Of a stretch of DNA of 64,000 nt, positions 17,641 to 30,266 are shown piece after piece. A program made the translations under genes and the position numbers. Numbering within the stretch: the first letter of the stretch is position 1; the number at the start of each line of letters is the position of its first letter. The notes below the pieces were generated by a model. That model was given only the letters and a program-made list of their open reading frames with translations, was not told the DNA's origin and searched no databases. Source of the DNA: an uncultured Acidimicrobiales bacterium (lineage in GTDB: Bacteria > Actinomycetota > Acidimicrobiia > Acidimicrobiales > SZUA-35); contig CALJSB010000005.1 of the NCBI GenBank assembly GCA_937976305.1, forward strand, positions 1 through 64,000, read 5' to 3'.

Positions 17641-17661
17641 ATCGAACTCCTGAAACAACGC

Positions 17662-17745
17662 CGGGCAACAAAGGCCCGACCAATTACTCAAGCGACCCCA
17701 CTATTGGGTCGATCTTCGGACCAGACAAGTGTGCCTGATTAATCA
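17662..17745. promoter_or_regulatory. Three palindromes in the purB divergent intergenic region
   Basis: Between purB and the plus-strand gene at 17758 lie CGGGC-N7-GCCCG (17662-17678), CGACCC-N7-GGGTCG (17693-17711) and the perfect palindrome TGATTAATCA (17736-17745). The first two lie in the purB leader and can form hairpins; the third lies 12 bases before the plus-strand start. Operator or leader roles are plausible, but no known family is matched. Confidence 0.5.
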
Positions 17746-17757
17746 CGAGGTTCAGCG

Positions 17758-19203
17758 GTGAACGGACGGTGTGACAACGATCCGCTCGATAGAGCGGACA
17801 ATGTTTGCGACAAGTGCGGCGGCGACTATTGCGACGCCTGCTTGCTCTACCCGAGAGGGAAGAAGCGGGCTCCGGTGTGCAAGGCGTGTGCCATTGCAGC
17901 ATCCGGCATCCGGTCGACGAGTAAGAGCACAACGCCACAAGAGCGCAAGCAGGTACGCAAGCGGCGCAAAGAGCTTCAACAAGCCGAAGAGATCGAGGAC
18001 AATCAAGGTTTCATCTTCTTCGACGAAGAAGGCTCCGACATCGTCATGCGGGATCCATCGGTTCTCGAACCAGAAGAAGAGGAAGCGCCGGCCCGCCGCT
18101 TTGGCAAGAAGTCAAAGACCAAGTCAAAGAGCACGCCAAAGGACAAGGCCGAGCCAGCAAAAGCTGAGAAGGCCGCCAAGAAAGACAAGAAGCTCAAGAA
18201 GCTGAAAAAGGCCGCAGCAGCAGACGCCGGCTCGGCAGAGAGCGGTGACGAGGCCGAAACCGAGGAGCACGTCAACGCGATCGCTGGCGCTGCCGCATCG
18301 GACATGCCTCCTCCTCCCGCCGCGGAAGACGCCGTGATCGATGACGAGGAAGAAACCATCGACCTCGGCATGGCCCTCGCCAGCTACGACTCCAGCGACG
18401 ACGACGAACAGATCGATTCGATCGAAGAGTCAACGAACGACACATCGCTGGTTGACAAACTGAACGGCACAGACGACGCTCCGGCCAGCATCTCGCTCAC
18501 GGAAGCACCCGTTGCCGAGACGCCGGTTGCGGGCGGCGGTTCACCGTCGGCATCCGAGCTCCTAGCACGGCTCAAGGAGGCGGAGAGTTCACGCGCCGCC
18601 GACCTCCCGGTCGACGACGCCCATGAGGAGCCAGAGCTACAGGCTCCGACACCCAGTTCAGCACCGACTGCATCATCGATTGGGGACGGCGCCTTTGACG
18701 CAACGGTGAACCCGTTCGCCGACGAACCACTCGCCCGTGAACCGATGGAGGCGTGGGTACCACCACCCGTGACGCCGGATCCTGAACCCGCTGCACTCGC
18801 CGAATCGAGCTTCCTCAACGAGCAACCGTTTGCGACCGAACACTCCGGATCGTTCGCACACGACCCGGCATTCGAGGACGACCGCTTCGACGCGAACGAC
18901 TTCGCGCACGAGCCAGCGTTCGACAACGCGGTTGACGACGAACCGAACTGGTCCTCGAACCCGCTCGAAGTCGTGATCCACGCCCCCGAAGTCGACGCAG
19001 ACGCCGAGCCGGCACTCGCCGATATGGCTACCGACTCTCCATTCGGCAGCGGGCCTTCGTCAGACACCGGCTCGGTTGCCACCGCAACGAAGGCGGACAC
19101 GGACGAAGACGGGAACTGGGTGCCACCTGCCCTTCGCGGCATGTTGCCAAAGGAAGAGCGCGACAACGATGCACCCTTGCCCCGGCGTCGAGACGACGAC
19201 TGA
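17758..19203 (+). CDS. Acidic low-complexity protein with N-terminal zinc-binding motif
   Basis: A 481-residue protein starting at GTG 17758 with GAGG upstream. Residues 1-45 hold a B-box-like set of cysteines (CDND, CDKCGGDYCDACLLY, CKACA). Next come a basic helical stretch (ERKQVRKRRKELQQAEE), a Lys/Ala-rich linker near residues 115-160, and about 300 residues of acidic, Pro/Ser-rich disorder. The C-terminus has NWVPPALRGMLP. Function unknown; soluble, no signal peptide. The layout suggests a scaffold or regulator. Confidence 0.8.
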   Translation: MNGRCDNDPLDRADNVCDKCGGDYCDACLLYPRGKKRAPVCKACAIAASGIRSTSKSTTPQERKQVRKRRKELQQAEEIEDNQGFIFFDEEGSDIVMRDPSVLEPEEEEAPARRFGKKSKTKSKSTPKDKAEPAKAEKAAKKDKKLKKLKKAAAADAGSAESGDEAETEEHVNAIAGAAASDMPPPPAAEDAVIDDEEETIDLGMALASYDSSDDDEQIDSIEESTNDTSLVDKLNGTDDAPASISLTEAPVAETPVAGGGSPSASELLARLKEAESSRAADLPVDDAHEEPELQAPTPSSAPTASSIGDGAFDATVNPFADEPLAREPMEAWVPPPVTPDPEPAALAESSFLNEQPFATEHSGSFAHDPAFEDDRFDANDFAHEPAFDNAVDDEPNWSSNPLEVVIHAPEVDADAEPALADMATDSPFGSGPSSDTGSVATATKADTDEDGNWVPPALRGMLPKEERDNDAPLPRRRDDD

Positions 19204-19228
19204 CTGAGCCCTGCCCGCTGCGAGGCGG

Positions 19229-20542
<1,314 letters not shown>

Positions 20543-20587
20543 TCAGCCATCGTGGGATTTTCGGAGGAGGTCTCGGTGTGATGACGG

Positions 20588-23101
20588 TCAGGCGATGTCG
20601 ATGACGAAGTCGTCCTCGAGACTGTCGACCCGCACCTTGGCTCCCTCATCAACTTCGCCCTCGAGGATCGCAATGGCGATGCGATCGGCGACCTCTTTCT
20701 GGATCACTCGCTTGAGTGGGCGAGCACCAAACGCCGGGTCGTAACCCAGGTCGGCAATTCGTGACCGTGCCGCGTCGGTGACGTCAAGCGTCAGGCGACG
20801 ATCGGCAAGGCGTCGCTCGAGAAGCTGGAGTTGCACGGTGACAATGCCGGTGAGGTCTTCCTTGGTCAGCTCGTCGAACCGCACGATGTCATCGACCCGG
20901 TTGATGAACTCGGGCCGGAAGAAATCCTTCGGATCACCTGGGAGGTTCGAGGTCATGATGAGGACAACGTTCGTGAAGTCGACCGTGCGACCCTGACCGT
21001 CGGTGAGACGACCGTCGTCGAGCAGCTGCAGCAGGACGTTGAACACATCGGGATGGGCCTTCTCGACCTCATCGAGCAGCACGACAGCGTAGGGCCGGCG
21101 TCGGACCGACTCGGTGAGCTGACCACCCTGGTCGTACCCGACGTATCCCGGTGGGGCACCGATCAAACGTGAGACTGCGTGCTTCTCCATGTACTCGCTC
21201 ATGTCGATGCGAGTCATGGCTCGTTCATCGTCGAACAGGAAGTCCGCCAGTGACCGAGCGAGCTCGGTCTTGCCGACACCGGTCGGCCCCATGAACAAGA
21301 AGCTGCCGATGGGACGGTTCGGGTCGGACAGTCCGGCTCGAGAGCGGCGAATCGCGCTCGACACAGCGCTGACGGCATCGGTCTGGCCGATCACTCGCTG
21401 ATGCAGCTCGTCTTCGAGTCGAAGGAGCTTGCGAGATTCAGCCTCGATCAGTCGCGAGACCGGCACGCCGGTCCATCGGCTCACCACCTCAGCCACGTCT
21501 TCCTCGTCAACCTCTTCTTTCAGCATCGTCTGCGTCGATTGAAGATCGGCAAGCGCAGCTGACGCTTCTTCGGTTTGGCGTTCGAGCACCGGCAAGCGGC
21601 CGTAGCGGATCTCTGCCGCCTTCTCGAGATCGGACTCGCGCTCAAGCTCTCGGCTGAGCTGGTCCTGCTCTTCTTTGAGCACACGAATGCGATCGATGGC
21701 CTCTTTCTCGTTTTGCCAATGCGCCTTCATGCCGGCCGATTGCTCTTTGAGGTCGGCAAGCTCGGACTCGATCTCGACGAGACGTTCACCAGATTGGTCG
21801 TCGGTCTCCTTGGAGAGCGCAACTTCTTCCATCTCGAGCTGACGAATTCGCCGCTCGACGACGTCGATCTCGGTCGGCAACGAATCGATCTCGATACGGA
21901 GCTTGGACGCTGCCTCGTCGACGAGATCGATGGCCTTGTCAGGCAGGAACCGGCCCGTGAGGTAGCGGTCAGACAAGGTGGCTGCGGCAACCAATGCTGC
22001 GTCTTGAATACGAACACCGTGGTGGACCTCGTAGCGCTCTTTCAGACCCCGAAGGATCGCAATCGAGTCCTCGACCGTCGGCTCGCCAACGAATACCTGC
22101 TGGAAGCGTCGCTCAAAGGCCGGGTCCTTCTCGATGTGCTTGCGGAACTCATCGAGTGTTGTTGCGCCAACCATGCGCAACTCACCGCGGGCCAACATCG
22201 GTTTGAGCATGTTGGATGCGTCCATCGCCGAGTCGCCGCCGGCGCCGGCACCCACGACGGTGTGCATCTCGTCGATGAAGGTGATCACCTCGCCGTCGGC
22301 ATCGGTGATCTCTTTCAGCACGGCCTTCAAGCGCTCTTCGAAGTCGCCGCGGAACTTTGCCCCCGCCAGCATTGATGACATGTCGAGGGCAATGACTCGA
22401 CGATTGCGAAGACTGTCTGGCACGTCACCTTCGATGATGCGCTGGGCAAGACCTTCGACGATGGCGGTCTTTCCGACACCGGGCTCACCGATCAGCACTG
22501 GGTTGTTCTTGGTCCTTCGACTGAGCACCTGCACCACCCGTCGAATCTCGTCGTCGCGACCGATGACCGGATCGAGCCGACCCGATCGAGCGTCTTCGGT
22601 GAGATCACGCCCGTACTTGTCGAGCGCCCGGAACTGGTCTTCAGGGTTCTGGCTCGTGACTCGGTGCGAGCCTCTCACTTCTTGCAGCGCCTCGAGCAGC
22701 TCGGCCCGGGTGAGGTTGAGTCGCTTTGCGGTAGCGCCGGCGGGGTCAGGATTGGCCAGGGCGACAAGGAGGTGCTCGGTCGACAGGTAGTCGTCACCGA
22801 GATCAACCCGGACGCTGTCGGCATCGGCAAGGACGCGGTTGGTCTGCTTCGAAAAGCGAGGCTCCGCGCCGTAGGCCTTGGACAGTTCGTCGAGTGCGAG
22901 CTCGGTGTCGACTCGCAGGGTCGTGGGCTGTCGACCGAGTTTGGTGAGCACCGGCAGAACGACGCCCTCGGGCTGGGACAGCAGGGTGCTGAGCAGGTGG
23001 TCGGGGGTGACCTCGGGATGTGAGTCGTTCTTTGCTCGGTCAATGGCGCCAGTGATGGCTTCTTGGGTTTTGATGGTCCAACGGTTCGGGTCGAGTGCCA
23101 T
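20588..23101 (-). CDS. clpB: ATP-dependent disaggregase ClpB
   Basis: An 837-residue Hsp100. The N domain starts [19 protein letters not shown]. The first AAA+ module has GEPGVGKTA near residue 200. The coiled-coil M domain spans about residues 400-520. The second module has GPTGVGKTE near residue 590, pore loop GYVGYDQGG and sensor [11 protein letters not shown]. It resolves aggregates together with DnaK/DnaJ/GrpE. It lies 76 bases after hspR and is probably the last gene of the dnaK operon, so HspR likely controls it. Confidence 0.97.
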   Translation of the reverse strand: MALDPNRWTIKTQEAITGAIDRAKNDSHPEVTPDHLLSTLLSQPEGVVLPVLTKLGRQPTTLRVDTELALDELSKAYGAEPRFSKQTNRVLADADSVRVDLGDDYLSTEHLLVALANPDPAGATAKRLNLTRAELLEALQEVRGSHRVTSQNPEDQFRALDKYGRDLTEDARSGRLDPVIGRDDEIRRVVQVLSRRTKNNPVLIGEPGVGKTAIVEGLAQRIIEGDVPDSLRNRRVIALDMSSMLAGAKFRGDFEERLKAVLKEITDADGEVITFIDEMHTVVGAGAGGDSAMDASNMLKPMLARGELRMVGATTLDEFRKHIEKDPAFERRFQQVFVGEPTVEDSIAILRGLKERYEVHHGVRIQDAALVAAATLSDRYLTGRFLPDKAIDLVDEAASKLRIEIDSLPTEIDVVERRIRQLEMEEVALSKETDDQSGERLVEIESELADLKEQSAGMKAHWQNEKEAIDRIRVLKEEQDQLSRELERESDLEKAAEIRYGRLPVLERQTEEASAALADLQSTQTMLKEEVDEEDVAEVVSRWTGVPVSRLIEAESRKLLRLEDELHQRVIGQTDAVSAVSSAIRRSRAGLSDPNRPIGSFLFMGPTGVGKTELARSLADFLFDDERAMTRIDMSEYMEKHAVSRLIGAPPGYVGYDQGGQLTESVRRRPYAVVLLDEVEKAHPDVFNVLLQLLDDGRLTDGQGRTVDFTNVVLIMTSNLPGDPKDFFRPEFINRVDDIVRFDELTKEDLTGIVTVQLQLLERRLADRRLTLDVTDAARSRIADLGYDPAFGARPLKRVIQKEVADRIAIAILEGEVDEGAKVRVDSLEDDFVIDIA

Positions 23102-23177
23102 GAGGTGGCTCCTTCATCAACTTCAAACGGGGTGTCTTGGTAGGGGGGTTGGTGTGGGGTTGGGTTCTGATGTCGGG

Positions 23178-23621
23178 TCAGCTTCGCCGTCGTCGATAGA
23201 CGGTCACTTCGGTGCTGACGGGGACGAGATCTCGTCGATGTTCGCGACGGGCCGCATCGAGTTCGTCGCGATGTGATTCTTCGATCGCCTCGAGTTGCTG
23301 ACGGTGGCTCTCACGCACGTCGCGCAGCTCTGCTGTGAGTCGGGCAACAGCCTGTTCGAGCTCGAGCACTCGCTTGACGCTTGCCAGATTCAGGCCATCA
23401 TCGGTGAGCTGTTGGATCTGGCGCAAGATGCTGATGTCGGCGTCGCTGTAGCGGCGACTGCCACCGCCAGTGCGAGCAGGGCTGACCAAACCCTTGCGCT
23501 CATAGATCCGCAGCGTCTGGGGATGCACGCCGGCCAACTCGGCTGCAATCGAGATGATGTAGACGGCGCGGGTGGAGGGCTCGTGATTGCTTTGTGGCCC
23601 ATCGGTTGGGCGGGCATTCAC
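23178..23621 (-). CDS. hspR: MerR-family heat-shock repressor HspR
   Basis: A 147-residue protein with an N-terminal MerR winged-helix domain (YIISIAAELAGVHPQTLRIYERKGLVSPARTGGGSRRYSD) followed by a coiled coil rich in Arg and Glu. The GG-SRRYSD form and VHPQTLRIYE are typical of HspR. It represses dnaK-type operons through HAIR operators with DnaK as co-repressor (established in Streptomyces). The start overlaps the dnaJ stop (ATGA). A matching HAIR-like dyad lies upstream of dnaK. Confidence 0.95.
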   Translation of the reverse strand: MNARPTDGPQSNHEPSTRAVYIISIAAELAGVHPQTLRIYERKGLVSPARTGGGSRRYSDADISILRQIQQLTDDGLNLASVKRVLELEQAVARLTAELRDVRESHRQQLEAIEESHRDELDAARREHRRDLVPVSTEVTVYRRRRS

Positions 23622-24763
23622 GACGACGCCTCAGCTTCGAGCACTTGGGCCATCGCAGCGATGGCCTCACGCTGCTCATCGGAGAGATCGGTGGGGACCG
23701 CTACTTCGAGGGTGACGAGCAAGTCGCCCGTCTTCTTCTTGGTGGCGATGCCCTTGCCCTTGACCCGGAAGGTCTTGCCGCTTGATGTTCCGGCCGGCAC
23801 CTTAAGAGTCACCGTGCCACCGTCAATGGTCGGCGCCTTGATCTTGGTGCCGAGAGCGGCGTCTGCGAACGAAATCGGAAGCGTGACGGTGAGGTTCGTT
23901 CCCTTTCGCCCAAACACGTCGTGGGGTTTGACCTCGACATTCACCAGTAGGTCACCGTGGCCGCCACCAAACCTGCCCGGTCCGCCTCGTCCTTTCAGAC
24001 GAATGCGTTGGCCATTCTTGACTCCGGCCGGGATGCGAACCTTGACTTGGCGCGGCCGACGCTCGGTGCCGGTGCCTCGACAGGTGGTGCAGGGATCGTC
24101 GATGACGTGACCACGCCCACCACACTGGGGGCACGGTTGGGAGAGGCTGAACAATCCTTGGTTGTCGTCGAGAACACCTCGGCCGCCACAGCGGGAGCAC
24201 GACGACGGCCTGGTGCCGGGTCGGGCACCTGACCCATCACAGGTCGAGCACGCAGCGTCGGAGGTCAGGTGCACCGAGGTCGTGACACCGCTGACGGCAT
24301 CGTCGAATGACAGGTGGAGATCGGCTTGGAGATCATCTCCCTTTTCACCGCGCGGCTGTTGCGGGCCGCGGGGCCTTCCGCCTCCGGCTCCACCGCCAAA
24401 CACCCCACCGAGGATGTCGCCGAGATCAACACCGTCGAAGGTGAAGTTGCGACCACCGCCCATACCGGTGTCTGGCCCGAAGCCTCCCGGCCTTCCGCCA
24501 CCGGCTCCACCGCCAAACATGCCCCCTACAGGACCGAGCTTGCGAACGTCGTCGTACTCGCGACGCTTCTCGGGATCGCCGATGACGTCATAGGCCTCGG
24601 AGATCTCTTTGAACTTCTCTTCGGCCTTCGCGTCGCCTGGGTTGGCGTCAGGATGGTACTTGCGGGCGAGTTTCCGATACGCCTTCGTGACCTCTTTGTC
24701 GCTCGCGTCGTCAGAGACGCCGAGCATCTTGTAAAAGTTCTTGTCGAGCCAGTCGTGCTGCAT
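23618..24763 (-). CDS. dnaJ: Chaperone protein DnaJ
   Basis: A 381-residue type I Hsp40. J domain with HPD (KYHPDANPGD), a Gly-rich linker, four zinc-finger repeats (CSTCDGSG, CSRCGGRG, CPQCGGRG, CTTCRGTG) and the C-terminal substrate-binding domain. Strong GGAGGTG ribosome site before ATG 24763. A 167-bp gap separates it from grpE, which shows repeated GCGGAGC words but no clear promoter. Confidence 0.97.
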   Translation of the reverse strand: MQHDWLDKNFYKMLGVSDDASDKEVTKAYRKLARKYHPDANPGDAKAEEKFKEISEAYDVIGDPEKRREYDDVRKLGPVGGMFGGGAGGGRPGGFGPDTGMGGGRNFTFDGVDLGDILGGVFGGGAGGGRPRGPQQPRGEKGDDLQADLHLSFDDAVSGVTTSVHLTSDAACSTCDGSGARPGTRPSSCSRCGGRGVLDDNQGLFSLSQPCPQCGGRGHVIDDPCTTCRGTGTERRPRQVKVRIPAGVKNGQRIRLKGRGGPGRFGGGHGDLLVNVEVKPHDVFGRKGTNLTVTLPISFADAALGTKIKAPTIDGGTVTLKVPAGTSSGKTFRVKGKGIATKKKTGDLLVTLEVAVPTDLSDEQREAIAAMAQVLEAEASS

Positions 24764-24930
24764 GTTTCACCTCCTTGCGTGGTGTCGTTTCGTTGCTTGG
24801 GACGGTTGCGTTGGGGATTTCGGGTTCGAGGTTGGTGGCGGTGGGGCGACGCAGGTGAGGACTTGGCCAGCGGAGCGAAGCGGAGCTGGACCCGCAGCGG
24901 TGTCGTACCGCCGGCATCAACCGGAGCGAG

Positions 24931-25533
24931 TCACCCCCGGGTCCGCACCATCGCAGGGCGAACGACATTTCCTTTCCAGCCGTAGCCAACCCTGAGGACT
25001 TCGGCGACAACCGGGCCGTCTTCGGCTTCACCCTCTTCGTGCATGACGGCTTCGTGCTGTTCAGGATTGAACGGCTCGCCGTCGGGGTCGAAGCGTTCGA
25101 GCCCTTGCTTTATCAGGGCATCGATCAACGATGTTCTGACTGGTTCGACATCGCTGGCGCCATTGGCGATCGCACTGTCGCAGGCGTCGAGCACCGGAAG
25201 GAGCTCGGCCACGAGGCCGTTGTTGGCTCGGGCAATGGCGTCAGCTTCACGCTTGGCCACTGCCTTGCGGTAGTTCTCGAACTCGGCCTGCACTCGGCGA
25301 GTCGAGTCGAGGTACTCGTCTCGTTCGTTGCTGACCCGTTCGAGGTCGACAACGAGGTCCTCGACCGAAATCGACTCGGCAGGGGCCTCTGCATCGGCTT
25401 CGGCGCCTGCATCAGCCACGTCGTCAGCGACCGTTCCCTCAGCCCCGGTACCGAAGGACGGTGCAGCCTCCTCGGCGACACCTTCTCCTTCGGATGGAGC
25501 CGTCTCGTCGGGTGTGTCGGACGGGTTGCTCAC
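24931..25533 (-). CDS. grpE: Nucleotide exchange factor GrpE
   Basis: A 200-residue DnaK nucleotide exchange factor. An acidic, Ala-rich N-terminal 60 residues lead into the coiled coil ([20 protein letters not shown]-like region) and the beta domain with [12 protein letters not shown] and [21 protein letters not shown]. The start overlaps the dnaK stop by ATGA. Confidence 0.96.
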   Translation of the reverse strand: MSNPSDTPDETAPSEGEGVAEEAAPSFGTGAEGTVADDVADAGAEADAEAPAESISVEDLVVDLERVSNERDEYLDSTRRVQAEFENYRKAVAKREADAIARANNGLVAELLPVLDACDSAIANGASDVEPVRTSLIDALIKQGLERFDPDGEPFNPEQHEAVMHEEGEAEDGPVVAEVLRVGYGWKGNVVRPAMVRTRG

Positions 25534-27392
25534 TCGGCATCCTCAGCGTCGGCGGCATCGTCGTCCTCTTCGATGATCTCGGCATCGACGACCTCATCGT
25601 CGTCAACCTGATCGGCATCGCCGGCTGCAGCGCCTTCGGCGTCCGCCTCAGCGGCTGCCTGCTCGTAGAGCTTGGTGCTGATCGCCTGGCTGGCGCCAAG
25701 CACGGCTTCGGTCTTGTCCTTGATGGCTTCGACGTCTTCGCCGGCAAGTGCCGTCTTCAACTCGACCAACGCCTCTTCGACTGGCTTGGTTTCGTCGTCG
25801 CCGAGTGACTCACCCTGCTCCCGCAGGAGCTTTTCGGTGTTGTACACGAGGCTCTCGGCGCCGTTGCGCACCTCGGCCTCTTCACGGCGTGCGGAGTCCT
25901 CTTCGGCGTGGGCCTCGGCGTCCTTCACCATCTGCTCGATGTCGTCCTTCGACAGGGTCGACTGGCCGGTGATCGTGATGGATTGCTCCTTATTGGTCGC
26001 TCGGTCCTTGGCGCTGACGTGGACGATGCCGTTGGCGTCGATGTCAAAGGTGACCTCGACCTGCGGGATGCCACGAGGAGCAGGCGGCAACTCGACGAGC
26101 TGGAACTTGCCAAGCGTCTTGTTGTAGCCAGCCATCTCGCGTTCGCCCTGGAGCACATGGATCTCCACCGACGGCTGATTGTCTTCCGCAGTGGTGAAGG
26201 TCTCGGAGCGGCGGGTCGGGATCGTGGTGTTGCGCTCGATGAGCTTGTGCATGACACCACCCTTGGTTTCGATGCCGAGGCTCAGCGGGGTGACGTCGAG
26301 CAAGAGGATGTCTTTGACATCACCCTTGAGCACGCCAGCCTGCACCGCAGCACCGACAGCAACCACTTCGTCGGGGTTCACTGACTTGTTCGCCTCTTTG
26401 CCCGTCAGGCTCTCGACGAGTTCTGACACAGCTGGCATACGAGTCGAGCCACCGACCATTACGACATGGTCGATATCTGAGTAGCTGAGGCCAGCGTCCT
26501 TCACCGATGCCTCGACGGGCTTCTTGACCCGGTCGAGCAGCGCAGCGGTGATCTCTTGGAACTTCGAGCGACTGAGCGTTTCTTCGAGGTGCAGCGGCCC
26601 GTCAGCCGTTGCGGTGACAAAGGGAAGATTGATGTTGGTCGACTGAGTGGTCGACAATTCGATCTTGGCCTTCTCGGCTGCTTCCTTCAGGCGCTGTGCC
26701 GCCATCTTGTCTGCGCCGAGATCCACGCCGTGGGCGTTCTTGAACTGATCGACGAGCCACTCAATGATCGCGTCGTCCCAGTCGTCGCCACCGAGGCTGG
26801 TGTCGCCCGAGGTCGACTTCACTTCGAACACACCGTCACCGATCTCGAGGATCGAGACATCAAAGGTGCCGCCACCGAGGTCGAACACGAGGATCGTCTG
26901 ATCTTCGCCCTCTTTGTCGAGGCCGTAGGCAAGGGCAGCTGCGGTCGGCTCGTTGATGATGCGCAACACTTCGAGGCCGGCGACCTGGCCCGCCTCTTTC
27001 GTGGCGGTGCGCTGCGCGTCGTCGAAATACGCGGGGACCGTGATGACGGCTTGGGTGACCGAGTCGCCCAAGTACGCCTCGGCATCACGCTTGAGCTTCA
27101 TCAGCGTGCGAGCGCTGATCTCTTGGGAGGTGTACTTCTTGCCATCGACGTCGGTGGTCCAGTTCGTGCCCATGTGGCGCTTCACCGAACGGATGGTGCG
27201 ATCAGGGTTGGTGATGGCTTGGCGCTTGGCCACCTCACCAACGAGGACTTCGCCGTCGTCCTTTGAGAACGCGACAACAGACGGGGTCGTTCGGGCACCT
27301 TCGGAGTTTGGAATCACGACCGGGTCGCCAGCTTCAAGAACAGCGACGACTGAGTTGGTGGTTCCGAGGTCGATGCCAACGGCCTTTGCCAT
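25530..27392 (-). CDS. dnaK: Chaperone protein DnaK (Hsp70)
   Basis: A 620-residue Hsp70. ATPase motifs are [24 protein letters not shown] and [12 protein letters not shown]. The substrate-binding domain has [17 protein letters not shown], and the lid ends in a Asp/Glu-rich tail. ATG 27392 ([14 protein letters not shown]) is chosen over the 17-residue upstream extension, with GGAAG upstream. First gene of the chaperone operon. Confidence 0.98.
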   Translation of the reverse strand: MAKAVGIDLGTTNSVVAVLEAGDPVVIPNSEGARTTPSVVAFSKDDGEVLVGEVAKRQAITNPDRTIRSVKRHMGTNWTTDVDGKKYTSQEISARTLMKLKRDAEAYLGDSVTQAVITVPAYFDDAQRTATKEAGQVAGLEVLRIINEPTAAALAYGLDKEGEDQTILVFDLGGGTFDVSILEIGDGVFEVKSTSGDTSLGGDDWDDAIIEWLVDQFKNAHGVDLGADKMAAQRLKEAAEKAKIELSTTQSTNINLPFVTATADGPLHLEETLSRSKFQEITAALLDRVKKPVEASVKDAGLSYSDIDHVVMVGGSTRMPAVSELVESLTGKEANKSVNPDEVVAVGAAVQAGVLKGDVKDILLLDVTPLSLGIETKGGVMHKLIERNTTIPTRRSETFTTAEDNQPSVEIHVLQGEREMAGYNKTLGKFQLVELPPAPRGIPQVEVTFDIDANGIVHVSAKDRATNKEQSITITGQSTLSKDDIEQMVKDAEAHAEEDSARREEAEVRNGAESLVYNTEKLLREQGESLGDDETKPVEEALVELKTALAGEDVEAIKDKTEAVLGASQAISTKLYEQAAAEADAEGAAAGDADQVDDDEVVDAEIIEEDDDAADAEDAE

Positions 27393-27515
27393 GGTTGATC
27401 TTCCATTTCTGGCCCGAGCCGGGCCGGTTACCGCAAGCGGCAAGAGAGCCGCGTGCTGAGGTTTCTTGCGGGGGGTCTGACCAAGCCTATCGGATGTGAT
27501 CGGCAGTCACTACGT

Positions 27516-27542
27516 AAACCTAAGTCATAGACACTCAGGTTT
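27516..27542. promoter_or_regulatory. HAIR-like HspR operator upstream of dnaK
   Basis: The core is CCTAAGT-N7-ACTCAGG with flanks AAA/TTT that extend the dyad to 10-bp arms around a 7-bp spacer. The published HAIR consensus for HspR is CTTGAGT-N7-ACTCAAG (established knowledge); spacing is identical and most arm bases match. It lies about 125 bases upstream of the dnaK start, and hspR is in the same operon, so autoregulation is expected. Confidence 0.85.
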
Positions 27543-27610
27543 ATTCCCTTTCGACACGCAGGGTTTGGCACCGGCTGGACCGCCTAGGCACATCTTCCCG
27601 CCGGGACGAA

Positions 27611-27632
27611 TCACTCTGACTCCTCAGTGTGA
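27611..27632. promoter_or_regulatory. Imperfect dyad before the metallopeptidase pair
   Basis: TCACTCTGA-CTCC-TCAGTGTGA: 9-base arms with one mismatch around a 4-base spacer, 80 bases before ATG 27712. It could be an operator or leader hairpin. No known regulator is matched. Confidence 0.4.
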
Positions 27633-27711
27633 CTGATCACTACTTTTCGTGAGGTTCGGTGCCGGTGGGGCCCGGACCGTGAGTTCATGGGCGACGGCCC
27701 TGAAGGCGGAA

Positions 27712-28334
27712 ATGGTTCGACGGTTTTTGATCGCCTCGGCGATTGTCGTTGGAGTTGCGACGTTCACGCAGGGCGCGGCACCTTCTGACGTCTCGAACCA
27801 GATCACCCTCGGACTCACCGCCGAGGTGCAGGGCGACACCGCAGCAGACGATGCTGCATCAGCGAACGCCGCGGGCGAACTGCAAGGCGAAGGCGTGGCT
27901 CTCACACGCGGTCGGGCTGCAGTCGAGGCGCTCGAGTACGACTGGGCCTCCGTTCTGCCCGAGTGGACGATCGAGTTCCGTGATGGCCGCGACGACCTCT
28001 TCGGGCTGACCCATACCCAAGAGAACCGGATTGAGATCTTCGTCCGAGAAGAACAGTCAGACGAGTTTCTCCAACACGTCATCGCCCATGAGCTCGGGCA
28101 TGCGATTGACGTCACGCTCAACAGCACCGAAGAGCGAGAGCAGTGGCAGCAGGTGCGCGGCATTGCCGAACACGACTGGTGGCCCGGTTCTGGGGCCACC
28201 GACTTCGCAACCGGCGCCGGCGATTTCGCCGAGGCCTTTGCGGTCATGTTGACCGGCCCAGATGACTACCGAAGCGAACTCGGCGACACCCCAACGACAG
28301 AACAACTCGAGCTTCTCCAAGAGCTGTCAGCCGG

Positions 28335-28338
<4 letters not shown>
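27712..28338 (+). CDS. Secreted zinc-metallopeptidase-like protein (first of a tandem pair)
   Basis: A 208-residue protein with a signal peptide (MVRRFLIASAIVVGVATFTQGA). The C-terminal half holds the zinc motif HELGHAID and, about 60 residues later, GDFAEAFAV. The Glu there could be the third zinc ligand, as in gluzincins. ATG 27712 has GGCGGA four bases upstream; GTG 27649 would bury the signal peptide. The stop overlaps the next gene by GTGA, and that gene encodes a paralogue. Family not identified; substrate unknown. Confidence 0.8.
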
Positions 28339-29494
<1,156 letters not shown>

Positions 29495-29583
29495 TCAGCC
29501 TGCCGAAGCTGGCGGCATCGATGGACCGTAGTCCGAATCGTTGCGCTTCATCAGCGAGTGAGTGTGGAAGATGAGATCGTGAA

Positions 29584-30081
29584 TCAGACCTGAAGGGCGT
29601 AGCCCCGTGAACGGACCGTTCGAAGGGTCACACCGAGGGGAGAAATGCGGCGCCGGAGCCGCATGATGTGAACGTCGAGCGAGTTGCGGTCAGAGGTTCC
29701 GTCCGGCCAACCAGCGTTCGTCAATGCATCGCGGGACACAACGGCGCCCGGCTCTTCGAGCAACGACAGGGCCAAGCGGGCCTCGAGGGGCGGCAAGGCC
29801 ACCCAGCTCGAGCCCACCCGGAGAACACCGTCGTTGTCGAGAGCCGGGGGTGGCGGTGCCACGGCGTGCCCGAGAGCGCCCTCAGCGCGAAGGCGGACCG
29901 ATTGTGTCCGCACATCGATCTCGAGCCGATCTGCGTCCGCGTAGACCCAATCTTCGAGCGGGTCAGCGCAGACCGGGGGGTTTGCGGACGACTCAACAAG
30001 CAAGATTCGGGGTCTTCCGGCGTCGCGCAGTGTCGCCCGGCGGGTGCGTTCTCTTGGCCAGCGGAGGGCTTCCACGTCCAT
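29584..30081 (-). CDS. Winged-helix regulator without a receiver domain (OmpR/PhoB DNA-binding type)
   Basis: A 165-residue protein. The C-terminal 95 residues form a Trans_reg_C domain (LPPLEARLALSLLEEPGAVVSRDALTNAGWP, SLDVHIMRLRRRISPLG and TVRSRGYALQV). The first 65 residues resemble only the tail of a GlnR-like receiver (ILLVESSANPP) and have no phospho-acceptor Asp arrangement. The adjacent PII gene suggests a nitrogen-related orphan regulator, which is inference. It is transcribed with glnB in the same direction, 119 bases upstream of it. Confidence 0.8.
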   Translation of the reverse strand: MDVEALRWPRERTRRATLRDAGRPRILLVESSANPPVCADPLEDWVYADADRLEIDVRTQSVRLRAEGALGHAVAPPPPALDNDGVLRVGSSWVALPPLEARLALSLLEEPGAVVSRDALTNAGWPDGTSDRNSLDVHIMRLRRRISPLGVTLRTVRSRGYALQV

Positions 30082-30266
30082 CAGAGAGACGTTAGAAGGC
30101 GAACGTTACGGGACTGTTTCCTCAACGTGTCTGCTTGTCGAACCGACAGATAGAGGGCTCTTCGTGTTATGTACGTCAGCCTGCCGACAGAACAATTGCG
30201 CCAGTTTGGCTAGGGTCAAACCGGCGCTGGATACCCAACCGCCGACTGACCGTAGGAGGGTCGAAC

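Larger units (their letters stand above)
27393..27711. other. Divergent intergenic region between dnaK and the metallopeptidase pair
   Basis: About 320 bases without a gene. It holds the HAIR-like operator (27516-27542) and a second dyad (27611-27632), annotated separately. On the minus strand TAGGCT (a TANNNT -10 candidate) lies downstream of the operator toward dnaK, with no good -35. The plus-strand gene probably starts at ATG 27712 with GGCGGA upstream. Confidence 0.6.
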
